Assembly (NCBI GenBank): GCA_954871525.1
Contig: OX940870.1
Coordinates: 18,507,501 to 18,571,500, forward strand
Direction of reading: 5' to 3'
Source of the DNA: Parietaria judaica
Lineage: Eukaryota; Streptophyta; Magnoliopsida; Rosales; Urticaceae
DNA length: 64,000 nt
The first letter of the stretch is position 1. Each line of letters starts with the position of its first letter. The position numbers and the translations under genes are program-made. This document shows positions 11,156 through 24,187 of the stretch, one piece after another. Under the pieces are notes generated by a model that saw only the letters and a program-made list of their open reading frames with translations, made no database searches and was not told the DNA's origin.

Positions 11156-12241
11156 TTGCGACAAGATTTTAGGATCGATATCGTTCCTTTTCAAGAAAAA
11201 ACAAACGTTATTTTCAGTAGTACGACCCAAATGAAAGTCTCGACATTAAATTTGGCATCAAGAACGTATCATACTTTCGCTCGTATGGAAAGTAAGTTTT
11301 TAACGTATCGGTTGCATTTTTATCGCTTTCACAATGGCTTATTGAAACTAGAAAAAATTTCTTTGCCATTTAACTATTAAAATAAGTAAAATAGATACAA
11401 TTACACGTTATTAGGGTGTCGAAAGTTTAGTTTTTGTTAAGAAAATCTTTTTATTATGGTTCTTTACCCTATAAGAGAAAACAAGACTCAATTTTTTTTG
11501 TCGAGCACGTGTTAGTCGTTGCGAAAAGATTTTAGGGTCGATATCGTTCCTTTTCAAGAAAAAACTAATGTGATTTCTATTAGTACGACCCAATTGAAGG
11601 TCTCGACATTAAATTTGGCATCAAGAATACATCGTACTTTCGCTCGTATGGAAACTAAGTTTTTAACGTATCGGTTGTGTTTTTATCGCTTTCACAATGG
11701 CTTATTGAAACTAGAAGATATTTCTTCTCCATTTACCTATTAATATAAGTAAAAGTGATACAATTAAACGTTATTAGTGTGTCGAAAGTTTGAATTTTGT
11801 TAAAAAAATCTTATTATTATGGTTCTTTACCCTAAAAGAGGAAAATGACTCAGTTTTTTGGCCGAGCACGTGTTAATCGTTGTGACAAGATTTTAGGATC
11901 CATATCATTCTTATTCCAGAAAAAACTAACGTTATTTTCATTAGTGCAACCCAAATGAAGGTCTCGACATTAAATTTTGTATCAAGAACGCATCGTACTT
12001 TCGCTCGTATGGAAACTACGTTTTTATTGTATCGGTTGTGTTTTTATCGCTTTCATAATGGCTTATTGAAACTAGAAGATATTTCTTCGCCATTTACCTA
12101 TTTATATAAGTAAAAGTGATACAATTAAACGTTATTAGGTTGTCGAATGTTTAATTTTTGTTAAAAAAATCTTGTTATTATGGTTCTTTAACCTAAAAGA
12201 GTAAAAATACTGAGTTTTATTTGTCGAGCACATGTTAATCG
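11156..12241. repeat. HOR unit 11 (first G-274 unit)
   Basis: First unit from the left with G instead of A at +274 (position 11430). This marker becomes the majority state rightward. C is 'ggt' type. Confidence 0.92.
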
Positions 12242-13327
12242 TTGCGACAAGATTTTAGGATCGATATCGTTCCTTTTCAAGAAAAAACAAACGTTATTTT
12301 CAGTAGTACGACCCAAATGAAAGTCTCGACATTAAATTTGGCATCAAGAACGTATCATACTTTCGCTCGTATGGAAAGTAAGTTTTTAACGTATCGGTTG
12401 CATTTTTATCGCTTTCACAATGGCTTATTGAAAATAGAAAAAATTTCTTTCCCATTTAACTATTAAAATAAGTAAAATAGATACAATTACACGTTATTAG
12501 GGTGTCGAAAGTTTAATTTTTGTTAAGAAAATCTTTTTATTATGGTTCTTTACCCTATAAGAGAAAACAAGACTCAATTTTTTTTGTCGAGCACGTGTTA
12601 GTCGTTGCGAAAAGATTTTAGGGTCGATATCGTTCCTTTTCAAGAAAAAACTAATGTGATTTCTATTAGTACGACCCAATTGAAGGTCTCGACATTAAAT
12701 TTGGCATCAAGAATACATCGTACTTTCGCTCGTATGGAAACTAAGTTTTTAATGTATCGGTTGTGTTTTTATCGCTTTCACAATGGCTTATTGAAACTAG
12801 AAGATATTTCTTCTCCATTTACCTATTAATATAAGTAAAAGTGATACAATTAAACGTTATTAGTGTGTCGAAAGTTTGAATTTTGTTAAAAAAATCTTAT
12901 TATTATGGTTCTTTACCCTAAAAGAGGAAAATGACTCAGTTTTTTGGCCGAGCACGTGTTAATCGTTGTGACAAGATTTTAGGATCCATATCATTCTTAT
13001 TCCAGAAAAAACTAACGTTATTTTCATTAGTGCAACCCAAATGAAGGTCTCGACATTAAATTTTGTATCAAGAACGCATCGTACTTTCGCTCGTATGGAA
13101 ACTACGTTTTTTTTGTATCGGTTGTGTTTTTATCGCTTTCATAATGGCTTATTGAAACTAGAAGATATTTCTTCGCCATTTACCTATTTATATAAGTAAA
13201 AGTGATACAATTAAACGTTATTAGGTTGTCGAATGTTTAATTTTTGTTAAAAAAATCTTGTTATTATGGTTCTTTAACCTAAAAGAGTAAAAATACTGAG
13301 TTTTATTTGTCGAGCACATGTTAATCG
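12242..13327. repeat. HOR unit 12 (first C-209 unit)
   Basis: A has private A at 12434 and C at 12451 (+209), the subtype marker that reappears at units 34, 48, 49, 52, 54, 56 and 58. B has T at 12753. C has a private T at 13112 that makes a longer T run. Confidence 0.92.
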
Positions 13328-14413
13328 TTGCGACAAGATTTTAGGATCGATATCGTTCCTTTTCAAGAAAAAACAAACGTTATTTTCAGTAGTACGACCC
13401 AAATGAAAGTCTCGACATTAAATTTGGCATCAAGAACGTATCATACTTTCGCTCGTATGGAAAGTAAGTTTTTAACGTATCGGTTGCATTTTTATCGCTT
13501 TCACAATGGCTTATTGAAACTAGAAAAAATTTCTTTGCCATTTAACTATTAAAATAAGTAAAATAGATACAATTACACGTTATTAGGGTGTCGAAAGTTT
13601 AATTTTTGTTAAGAAAATCTTTTTATTATGGTTCTTTACCCTATAAGAGAAAACAAGACTCAATTTTTTTTGTCGAGCACGTGTTAGTCGTTGCGAAAAG
13701 ATTTTAGGGTCGATATCGTTCCTTTTCAAGAAAAAACTAATGTGATTTCTATTAGTACGACCCAATTGAAGGTCTCGACATTAAATTTGGCATCAAGAAT
13801 ACATCGTACTTTCGCTCGTATGGAAACTAAGTTTTTAACGTATCGGTTGTGTTTTTATCGCTTTCACAATGGCTTATTGAAACTAGAAGATATTTCTTCT
13901 CCATTTACCTATTAATATAAGTAAAAGTGATACAATTAAACGTTATTAGTGTGTCGAAAGTTTGAATTTTGTTAAAAAAATCTTATTATTATGGTTCTTT
14001 ACCCTAAAAGAGGAAAATGACTCAGTTTTTTGGCCGAGCACGTGTTAATCGTTGTGACAAGATTTTAGGATCCATATCATTCTTATTCCAGAAAAAACTA
14101 ACGTTATTTTCATTAGTGCAACCCAAATGAAGGTCTCGACATTAAATTTTGTATCAAGAACGCATCGTACTTTCGCTCGTATGGAAACTACGTTTTTATT
14201 GTATCGGTTGTGTTTTTATCGCTTTCATAATGGCTTATTGAAACTAGAAGATATTTCTTCGCCATTTACCTATTTATATAAGTAAAAGTGATACAATTAA
14301 ACGTTATTAGGTTGTCGAATGTTTAATTTTTGTTAAAAAAATCTTGTTATTATGGTTCTTTAACCTAAAAGAGTAAAAATACTGAGTTTTATTTGTCGAG
14401 CACATGTTAATCG
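13328..14413. repeat. HOR unit 13
   Basis: Reference-like at all markers checked ('a' at +274, 'ggt' in C). Confidence 0.92.
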
Positions 14414-15499
14414 TTGCGACAAGATTTTAGGATCGATATCGTTCCTTTTCAAGAAAAAACAAACGTTATTTTCAGTAGTACGACCCAAATGAAAGTCTCG
14501 ACATTAAATTTGGCATCAAGAACGTATCATACTTTCGCTCGTATGGAAAGTAAGTTTTTAACGTATCGGTTGCATTTTTATCGCTTTCACAATGGCTTAT
14601 TGAAACTAGAAAAAATTTCTTTGCCATTTAACTATTAAAATAAGTAAAATAGATACAATTACACGTTATTAGGGTGTCGAAAGTTTAGTTTTTGTTAAGA
14701 AAATCTTTTTATTATGGTTCTTTACCCTATAAGAGAAAACAAGACTCAATTTTTTTTGTCGAGCACGTGTTAGTCGTTGCGAAAAGATTTTAGGGTCGAT
14801 ATCGTTCCTTTTCAAGAAAAAACTAATGTGATTTCTATTAGTACGACCCAATTGAAGGTCTCGACATTAAATTTGGCATCAAGAATACATCGTACTTTCG
14901 CTCGTATGGAAACTAAGTTTTTAACGTATCGGTTGTGTTTTTATCGCTTTCACAATGGCTTATTGAAACTAGAAGATATTTCTTCTCCATTTACCTATTA
15001 ATATAAGTAAAAGTGATACAATTAAACGTTATTAGTGTGTCGAAAGTTTGAATTTTGTTAAAAAAATCTTATTATTATGGTTCTTTACCCTAAAAGAGGA
15101 AAATGACTCAGTTTTTTGGCCGAGCACGTGTTAATCGTTGTGACAAGATTTTAGGATCCATATCATTCTTATTCCAGAAAAAACTAACGTTATTTTCATT
15201 AGTGCAACCCAAATGAAGCTCTCGAAATTAAATTTTGTATCAAGAACGCATCGTACTTTCGCTCGTATGGAAACTACGTTTTTATTGTATCGGTTGTGTT
15301 TTTATCGCTTTCATAATGGCTTATTGAAACTAGAAGATATTTCTTCGCCATTTACCTATTTATATAAGTAAAAGTGATACAATTAAACGTTATTAGGTTG
15401 TCGAATGTTTAATTTTTGTTAAAAAAATCTTGTTATTATGGTTCTTTAACCTAAAAGAGTAAAAATACTGAGTTTTATTTGTCGAGCACATGTTAATCG
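14414..15499. repeat. HOR unit 14
   Basis: G at +274. C is 'gct' type with a private A at 15226. Confidence 0.92.
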
Positions 15500-16585
15500 T
15501 TGCGACAAGATTTTAGGATCGATATCGTTCCTTTTCAAGAAAAAACAAACGTTATTTTCAGTAGTACGACCCAAATGAAAGTCTCGACATTAAATTTGGC
15601 ATCAAGAACGTATCATACTTTCGCTCGTATGGAAAGTAAGTTTTTAACGTATCGGTTGCATTTTTATCGCTTTCACAATGGCTTATTGAAACTAGAAAAA
15701 ATTTCTTTGCCATTTAACTATTAAAATAAGTAAAATAGATACAATTACACGTTATTAGGGTGTCGAAAGTTTAGTTTTTGTTAAGAAAATCTTTTTATTA
15801 TGGTTCTTTACCCTATAAGAGAAAACAAGACTCAATTTTTTTTGTCGAGCACGTGTTAGTCGTTGCGGAAAGATTTTAGGGTCGATATCGTTCCTTTTCA
15901 AGAAAAAACTAATGTGATTTCTATTAGTACGACCCAATTGAAGGTCTCGACATTAAATTTGGCATCAAGAATACATCGTACTTTCGCTCGTATGGAAACT
16001 AAGTTTTTAACGTATCGGTTGTGTTTTTATCGCTTTCACAATGGCTTATTGAAACTAGAAGATATTTCTTCTCCATTTACCTATTAATATAAGTAAAAGT
16101 GATACAATTAAACGTTATTAGTGTGTCGAAAGTTTGAATTTTGTTAAAAAAATCTTATTATTATGGTTCTTTACCCTAAAAGAGGAAAATGACTCAGTTT
16201 TTTGGCCGAGCACGTGTTAATCGTTGTGACAAGATTTTAGGATCCATATCATTCTTATTCCAGAAAAAACTAACGTTATTTTCATTAGTGCAACCCAAAT
16301 GAAGCTCTCGACATTAAATTTTGTATCAAGAACGCATCGTACTTTCGCTCGTATGGAAACTACGTTTTTATTGTATCGGTTGTGTTTTTATCGCTTTCAT
16401 AATGGCTTATTGAAACTAGAAGATATTTCTTCGCCATTTACCTATTTATATAAGTAAAAGTGATACAATTAAACGTTATTAGGTTGTCGAATGTTTAATT
16501 TTTGTTAAAAAAATCTTGTTATTATGGTTCTTTAACCTAAAAGAGTAAAAATACTGAGTTTTATTTGTCGAGCACATGTTAATCG
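15500..16585. repeat. HOR unit 15
   Basis: G at +274 (15774). B has a private G at 15868. C is 'gct' type (16305). Confidence 0.92.
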
Positions 16586-17671
16586 TTGCGACAAGATTTT
16601 AGGATCGATATCGTTCCTTTTCAAGAAAAAACAAACGTTATTTTCAGTAGTACGACCCAAATGAAAGTCTCGACATTAAATTTGGCATCAAGAACGTATC
16701 ATACTTTCGCTCGTATGGAAAGTAAGTTTTTAACGTATCGGTTGCATTTTTATCGCTTTCACAATGACTTATTGAAACTAGAAAAAATTTCTTTGCCATT
16801 TAACTATTAAAATAAGTAAAATAGATACAATTACACGTTATTAGGGTGTCGAAAGTTTAGTTTTTGTTAAGAAAATCTTTTTATTATGGTTCTTTACCCT
16901 ATAAGAGAAAACAAGACTCAATTTTTTTTGTCGAGCACGTGTTAGTCGTTGCGAAAAGATTTTAGGGTCGATATCGTTCCTTTTCAAGAAAAAACTAATG
17001 TGATTTCTATTAGTACGACCCAATTGAAGGTCTCGACATTAAATTTGGCATCAAGAATACATCGTACTTTCGCTCGTATGGAAACTAAGTTTTTAACGTA
17101 TCGGTTGTGTTTTTATCGCTTTCACAATGGCTTATTGAAACTAGAAGATATTTCTTCTCCATTTACCTATTAATATAAGTAAAAGTGATACAATTAAACG
17201 TTATTAGTGTGTCGAAAGTTTGAATTTTGTTAAAAAAATCTTATTATTATGGTTCTTTACCCTAAAAGAGGAAAATGACTCAGTTTTTTGGCCGAGCACG
17301 TGTTAATCGCTGTGACAAGATTTTAGGATCCATATCATTCTTATTCCAGAAAAAACTAACGTTATTTTCATTAGTGCAACCCAAATGAAGGTCTCGACAT
17401 TAAATTTTGTATCAAGAACGCATCGTACTTTCGCTCGTATGGAAACTACGTTTTTATTGTATCGGTTGTGTTTTTATCGCTTTCATAATGGGTTATTGAA
17501 ACTAGAAGATATTTCTTCGCCATTTACCTATTTATATAAGTAAAAGTGATACAATTAAACGTTATTAGGTTGTCGAATGTTTAATTTTTGTTAAAAAAAT
17601 CTTGTTATTATGGTTCTTTAACCTAAAAGAGTAAAAATACTGAGTTTTATTTGTCGAGCACATGTTAATCG
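16586..17671. repeat. HOR unit 16
   Basis: A has a private A at 16767. C has a private C at 17310 and a G at 17492 that is shared only with unit 18 (19664). The shared G marks the left edge of the detectable 2172-bp duplication. Confidence 0.92.
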
Positions 17672-18757
17672 TTGCGACAAGATTTTAGGATCGATATCGT
17701 TCCTTTTCAAGAAAAAACAAACGTTATTTTCAGTAGTACGACCCAAATGAAAGTCTCGACATTAAATTTGGCATCAAGAACGTATCATACTTTCGCTCGT
17801 ATGGAAAGTAAGTTTTTAACGTATCGGTTGCATTTTTATCGCTTTCACAATGGCTTATTGAAACTAGAAAAAATTTCTTTCACATTTAACTATTAAAATA
17901 AGTAAAATAGATACAATTACACGTTATTAGGGTGTCGAAAGTTTAATTTTTGTTAAGAAAATCTTTTTATTATGGTTCTTTACCCTATAAGAGAAAACAA
18001 GACTCAATTTTTTTTGTCGAGCACGTGTTAGTCGTTGCGAAAAGATTTTAGGGTCGATATCGTTCCTTTACAAGAAAAAACTAATGTGATTTCTATTAGT
18101 ACGACCCAATTGAAGGTCTCGACATTAAATTTGGCATCAAGAATACATCGTACTTTCGCTCGTATGGAAACTAAGTTTTTAACGTATCGGTTGTGTTTTT
18201 ATCGCTTTCACAATGGCTTATTGAAACTAGAAGATATTTCTTCTCCATTTACCTATTAATATAAGTAAAAGTGATACAATTAAACGTTATTAGTGTGTCG
18301 AAAGTTTGAATTTTGTTAAAAAAATCTTATTATTATGGTTCTTTACCCTAAAAGAGGAAAATGACTCAGTTTTTTGGCCGAGCACGTGTTAATCGTTGTG
18401 ACAAGATTTTAGGATCCATATCATTCTTATTCCAGAAAAAACTAACGTTATTTTCATTAGTGCAACCCAAATGAAGCTCTTGACATTAAATTTTGTATCA
18501 AGAACGCATCGTACTTTCGCTCGTATGGAAACTACGTTTTTATTGTATCGGTTGTGTTTTTATCGCTTTCATAATGGCTTATTGAAACTAGAAGATATTT
18601 CTTCGCCATTTACCTATTTATATAAGTAAAAGTGATACAATTAAACGTTATTAGGTTGTCGAATGTTTAATTTTTGTTAAAAAAATCTTGTTATTATGGT
18701 TCTTTAACCTAAAAGAGTAAAAATACTGAGTTTTATTTGTCGAGCACATGTTAATCG
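17672..18757. repeat. HOR unit 17 (duplicated variant)
   Basis: A has the two-base change 'ca' at 17881-17882, B has A at 18070, and C has 'gct' plus T at 18481. All of these recur together in unit 19 and in no other unit. Confidence 0.92.
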
Positions 18758-19843
18758 TTGCGACAAGATTTTAGGATCGATATCGTTCCTTTTCAAGAAA
18801 AAACAAACGTTATTTTCAGTAGTACGACCCAAATGAAAGTCTCGACATTAAATTTGGCATCAAGAACGTATCATACTTTCGCTCGTATGGAAAGTAAGTT
18901 TTTAACGTATCGGTTGCATTTTTATCGCTTTCACAATGGCTTATTGAAACTAGAAAAAATTTCTTTGCCATTTAACTATTAAAATAAGTAAAATAGATAC
19001 AATTACACGTTATTAGGGTGTCGAAAGTTTAGTTTTTGTTAAGAAAATCTTTTTATTATGGTTCTTTACCCTATAAGAGAAAACAAGACTCAATTTTTTT
19101 TGTCGAGCACGTGTTAGTCGTTGCGAAAAGATTTTAGGGTCGATATCGTTCCTTTTCAAGAAAAAACTAATGTGATTTCTATTAGTACGACCCAATTGAA
19201 GGTCTCGACATTAAATTTGGCATCAAGAATACATCGTACTTTCGCTCGTATGGAAACTAAGTTTTTAACGTATCGGTTGTGTTTTTATCGCTTTCACAAT
19301 GGCTTATTGAAACTAGAAGATATTTCTTCTCCATTTACCTATTAATATAAGTAAAAGTGATACAATTAAACGTTATTAGGGTGTCGAAAGTTTGAATTTT
19401 GTTAAAAAAATCTTATTATTATGGTTCTTTACCCTAAAAGAGGAAAATGACTCAGTTTTTTGGCCGAGCACGTGTTAATCGTTGTGACAAGATTTTAGGA
19501 TCCATATCATTCTTATTCCAGAAAAAACTAACGTTATTTTCATTAGTGCAACCCAAATGAAGGTCTCGACATTAAATTTTGTATCAAGAACGCATCGTAC
19601 TTTCGCTCGTATGGAAACTACGTTTTTATTGTATCGGTTGTGTTTTTATCGCTTTCATAATGGGTTATTGAAACTAGAAGATATTTCTTCGCCATTTACC
19701 TATTTATATAAGTAAAAGTGATACAATTAAACGTTATTAGGTTGTCGAATGTTTAATTTTTGTTAAAAAAATCTTGTTATTATGGTTCTTTAACCTAAAA
19801 GAGTAAAAATACTGAGTTTTATTTGTCGAGCACATGTTAATCG
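18758..19843. repeat. HOR unit 18
   Basis: G at +274, a private G at 19380 in B, and G at 19664 in C shared with unit 16. Confidence 0.92.
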
Positions 19844-20929
19844 TTGCGACAAGATTTTAGGATCGATATCGTTCCTTTTCAAGAAAAAACAAACGTTATT
19901 TTCAGTAGTACGACCCAAATGAAAGTCTCGACATTAAATTTGGCATCAAGAACGTATCATACTTTCGCTCGTATGGAAAGTAAGTTTTTAACGTATCGGT
20001 TGCATTTTTATCGCTTTCACAATGGCTTATTGAAACTAGAAAAAATTTCTTTCACATTTAACTATTAAAATAAGTAAAATAGATACAATTACACGTTATT
20101 AGGGTGTCGAAAGTTTAATTTTTGTTAAGAAAATCTTTTTATTATGGTTCTTTACCCTATAAGAGAAAACAAGACTCAATTTTTTTTGTCGAGCACGTGT
20201 TAGTCGTTGCGAAAAGATTTTAGGGTCGATATCGTTCCTTTACAAGAAAAAACTAATGTGATTTCTATTAGTACGACCCAATTGAAGGTCTCGACATTAA
20301 ATTTGGCATCAAGAATACATCGTACTTTCGCTCGTATGGAAACTAAGTTTTTAACGTATCGGTTGTGTTTTTATCGCTTTCACAATGGCTTATTGAAACT
20401 AGAAGATATTTCTTCTCCATTTACCTATTAATATAAGTAAAAGTGATACAATTAAACGTTATTAGTGTGTCGAAAGTTTGAATTTTGTTAAAAAAATCTT
20501 ATTATTATGGTTCTTTACCCTAAAAGAGGAAAATGACTCAGTTTTTTGGCCGAGCACGTGTTAATCGTTGTGACAAGATTTTAGGATCCATATCATTCTT
20601 ATTCCAGAAAAAACTAACGTTATTTTCATTAGTGCAACCCAAATGAAGCTCTTGACATTAAATTTTGTATCAAGAACGCATCGTACTTTCGCTCGTATGG
20701 AAACTACGTTTTTATTGTATCGGTTGTGTTTTTATCGCTTTCATAATGGCTTATTGAAACTAGAAGATATTTCTTCGCCATTTACCTATTTATATAAGTA
20801 AAAGTGATACAATTAAACGTTATTAGGTTGTCGAATGTTTAATTTTTGTTAAAAAAATCTTGTTATTATGGTTCTTTAACCTAAAAGAGTAAAAATACTG
20901 AGTTTTATTTGTCGAGCACATGTTAATCG
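19844..20929. repeat. HOR unit 19 (copy of unit 17)
   Basis: Carries 20053-20054 'ca', A at 20242, 'gct' at 20649 and T at 20653, each exactly 2172 bp from its partner in unit 17. Confidence 0.92.
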
Positions 20930-23900
20930 TTGCGACAAGATTTTAGGATCGATATCGTTCCTTTTCAAGAAAAAACAAACGTTATTTTCAGTAGTACGAC
21001 CCAAATGAAAGTCTCGACATTAAATTTGGCATCAAGAACGTATCATACTTTCGCTCGTATGGAAAGTAAGTTTTTAACGTATCGGTTGCATTTTTATCGC
21101 TTTCACAATGGCTTATTGAAACTAGAAAAAATTTCTTTGCCATTTAACTATTAAAATAAGTAAAATAGATACAATTACACGTTATTAGGGTGTCGAAAGT
21201 TTAGTTTTTGTTAAGAAAATCTTTTTATTATGGTTCTTTACCCTATAAGAGAAAACAAGACTCAATTTTTTTTGTCGAGCACGTGTTAGTCGTTGCGAAA
21301 AGATTTTAGGGTCGATATCGTTCCTTTTCAAGAAAAAACTAATGTGATTTCTATTAGTACGACCCAATTGAAGGTCTCGACATTAAATTTGGCATCAAGA
21401 ATACATCGTACTTTCGCTCGTATGGAAACTAAGTTTTTAACGTATCGGTTGTGTTTTTATCGCTTTCACAATGGCTTATTGAAACTAGAAGATATTTCTT
21501 CTCCATTTACCTATTAATATAAGTAAAAGTGATACAATTAAACGTTATTAGTGTGTCGAAAGTTTGAATTTTGTTAAAAAAATCTTATTATTATGGTTCT
21601 TTACCCTAAAAGAGGAAAATGACTCAGTTTTTTGGCCGAGCACGTGTTAATCGTTGTGACAAGATTTTAGGATCCATATCATTCTTATTCCAGAAAAAAC
21701 TAACGTTATTTTCATTAGTGCAACCCAAATGAAGGTCTCGACATTAAATTTTGTATCAAGAACGCATCGTACTTTCGCTCGTATGGAAACTACGTTTTTA
21801 TTGTATCGGTTGTGTTTTTATCGCTTTCATAATGGCTTATTGAAACTAGAAGATATTTCTTCGCCATTTACCTATTTATATAAGTAAAAGTGATACAATT
21901 AAACGTTATTAGGTTGTCGAATGTTTAATTTTTGTTAAAAAAATCTTGTTATTATGGTTCTTTAACCTAAAAGAGTAAAAATACTGAGTTTTATTTGTCG
22001 AGCACATGTTAATCGTTGCGACAAGATTTTAGGATCGATATCGTTCCTTTTCAAGAAAAAACAAACGTTATTTTCAGTAGTACGACCCAAATGAAAGTCT
22101 CGACATTAAATTTGGCATCAAGAACGTATCATACTTTCGCTCGTATGGAAAGTAAGTTTTTAACGTATCGGTTGCATTTTTATCGCTTTCACAATGGCTT
22201 ATTGAAACTAGAAAAAATTTCTTTGCCATTTAACTATTAAAATAAGTAAAATAGATACAATTACACGTTATTAGGGTGTCGAAAGTTTAGTTTTTGTTAA
22301 GAAAATCTTTTTATTATGGTTCTTTACCCTATAAGAGAAAACAAGACTCAATTTTTTTTGTCGAGCACGTGTTAGTCGTTGCGAAAAGATTTTAGGGTCG
22401 ATATCGTTCCTTTTCAAGAAAAAACTAATGTGATTTCTATTAGTACGACCCAATTGAAGGTCTCGACATTAAATTTGGCATCAAGAATACATCGTACTTT
22501 CGCTCGTATGGAAACTAAGTTTTTAACGTATCGGTTGTGTTTTTATCGCTTTCACAATGGCTTATTGAAACTAGAAGATATTTCTTCTCCATTTACCTAT
22601 TAATATAAGTAAAAGTGATACAATTAAACGTTATTAGTGTGTCGAAAGTTTGAATTTTGTTAAAAAAATCTTATTATTATGGTTCTTTACCCTAAAAGAG
22701 GAAAATGACTCAGTTTTTTGGCCGAGCACGTGTTAATCGTTGTGACAAGATTTTAGGATCCATATCATTCTTATTCCAGAAAAAACTAACGTTATTTTCA
22801 TTAGTGCAACCCAAATGAAGCTCTCGACATTAAATTTTGTATCAAGAACGCATCGTACTTTCGCTCGTATGGAAACTACGTTTTTATTGTATCGGTTGTG
22901 TTTTTATCGCTTTCATAATGGCTTATTGAAACTAGAAGATATTTCTTCGCCATTTACCTATTTATATAAGTAAAAGTGATACAATTAAACGTTATTAGGT
23001 TGTCGAATGTTTAATTTTTGTTAAAAAAATCTTGTTATTATGGTTCTTTAACCTAAAAGAGTAAAAATACTGAGTTTTATTTGTCGAGCACATGTTAATC
23101 GTTGCGACAAGATTTTAGGATCGATATCGTTCCTTTTCAAGAAAAAACAAACGTTATTTTCAGTAGTACGACCCAAATGAAAGTCTCGACATTAAATTTG
23201 GCATCAAGAACGTATCATACTTTCGCTCGTATGGAAAGTAAGTTTTTAACGTATCGGTTGCATTTTTATCGCTTTCACAATGGCTTATTGAAACTAGAAA
23301 AAATTTCTTTGCCATTTAACTATTAAAATAAGTAAAATAGATACAATTACACGTTATTAGGGTGTCGAAAGTTTAGTTTTTGTTAAGAAAATCTTTTTAT
23401 TATGGTTCTTTACCCTATAAGAGAAAACAAGACTCAATTTTTTTTGTCGAGCACGTGTTAGTCGTTGCGAAAAGATTTTAGGGTCGATATCGTTCCTTTT
23501 CAAGAAAAAACTAATGTGATTTCTATTAGTACGACCCAATTGAAGGTCTCGACATTAAATTTGGCATCAAGAATACATCGTACTTTCGCTCGTATGGAAA
23601 CTAAGTTTTTAACGTATCGGTTGTGTTTTTATCGCTTTCACAATGGCTTATTGAAACTAGAAGATATTTCTTCTCCATTTACCTATTAATATAAGTAAAA
23701 GTGATACAATTAAACGTTATTAGTGTGTCGAAAGTTTGAATTTTGTTAAAAAAATCTTATTATTATGGTTCTTTACCCTAAAAGAGGAAAATGACTCAGT
23801 TTTTTGGCCGAGCACGTGTTAATCGTTGTGACAAGATTTTAGGATCCATATCATTCTTATTCCAGAAAAAACTAACGTTATTTTCATTAGTGCAACCCAA

Positions 23901-24187
23901 ATGAAGGTCTCGACATTAAATTTTGTATCAAGAACGCATCGTACTTTCGCTCGTATGGAAACTACGTTTTTATTGTATCGGTTGTGTTTTTATCGCTTTC
24001 ATAATGGCTTATTGAAACTAGAAGATATTTCTTCGCCATTTACCTATTTATATAAGTAAAAGTGATACAATTAAACGTTATTAGGTTGTCGAATGTTTAA
24101 TTTTTGTTAAAAAAATCTTGTTATTATGGTTCTTTAACCTAAAAGAGTAAAAATACTGAGTTTTATTTGTCGAGCACATGTTAATCG
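20930..24187. repeat. HOR units 20-22
   Basis: A starts at 20930, 22016 and 23102. All have G at +274. Unit 21 has 'gct' in C (22821); units 20 and 22 have 'ggt'. No other differences were noted. Confidence 0.92.

Larger units (their letters stand above)
17387..20929. repeat. Two-HOR (2172 bp) tandem block duplication
   Basis: Five private variants at 17492, 17881-17882, 18070, 18477 and 18481 recur at 19664, 20053-20054, 20242, 20649 and 20653. The shift is exactly two HOR units. The private changes at 16767 and 17310 are not copied, so the duplicated block starts after 17310 or those bases changed later. The right edge cannot be fixed because the following units are near-identical. Confidence 0.8.
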
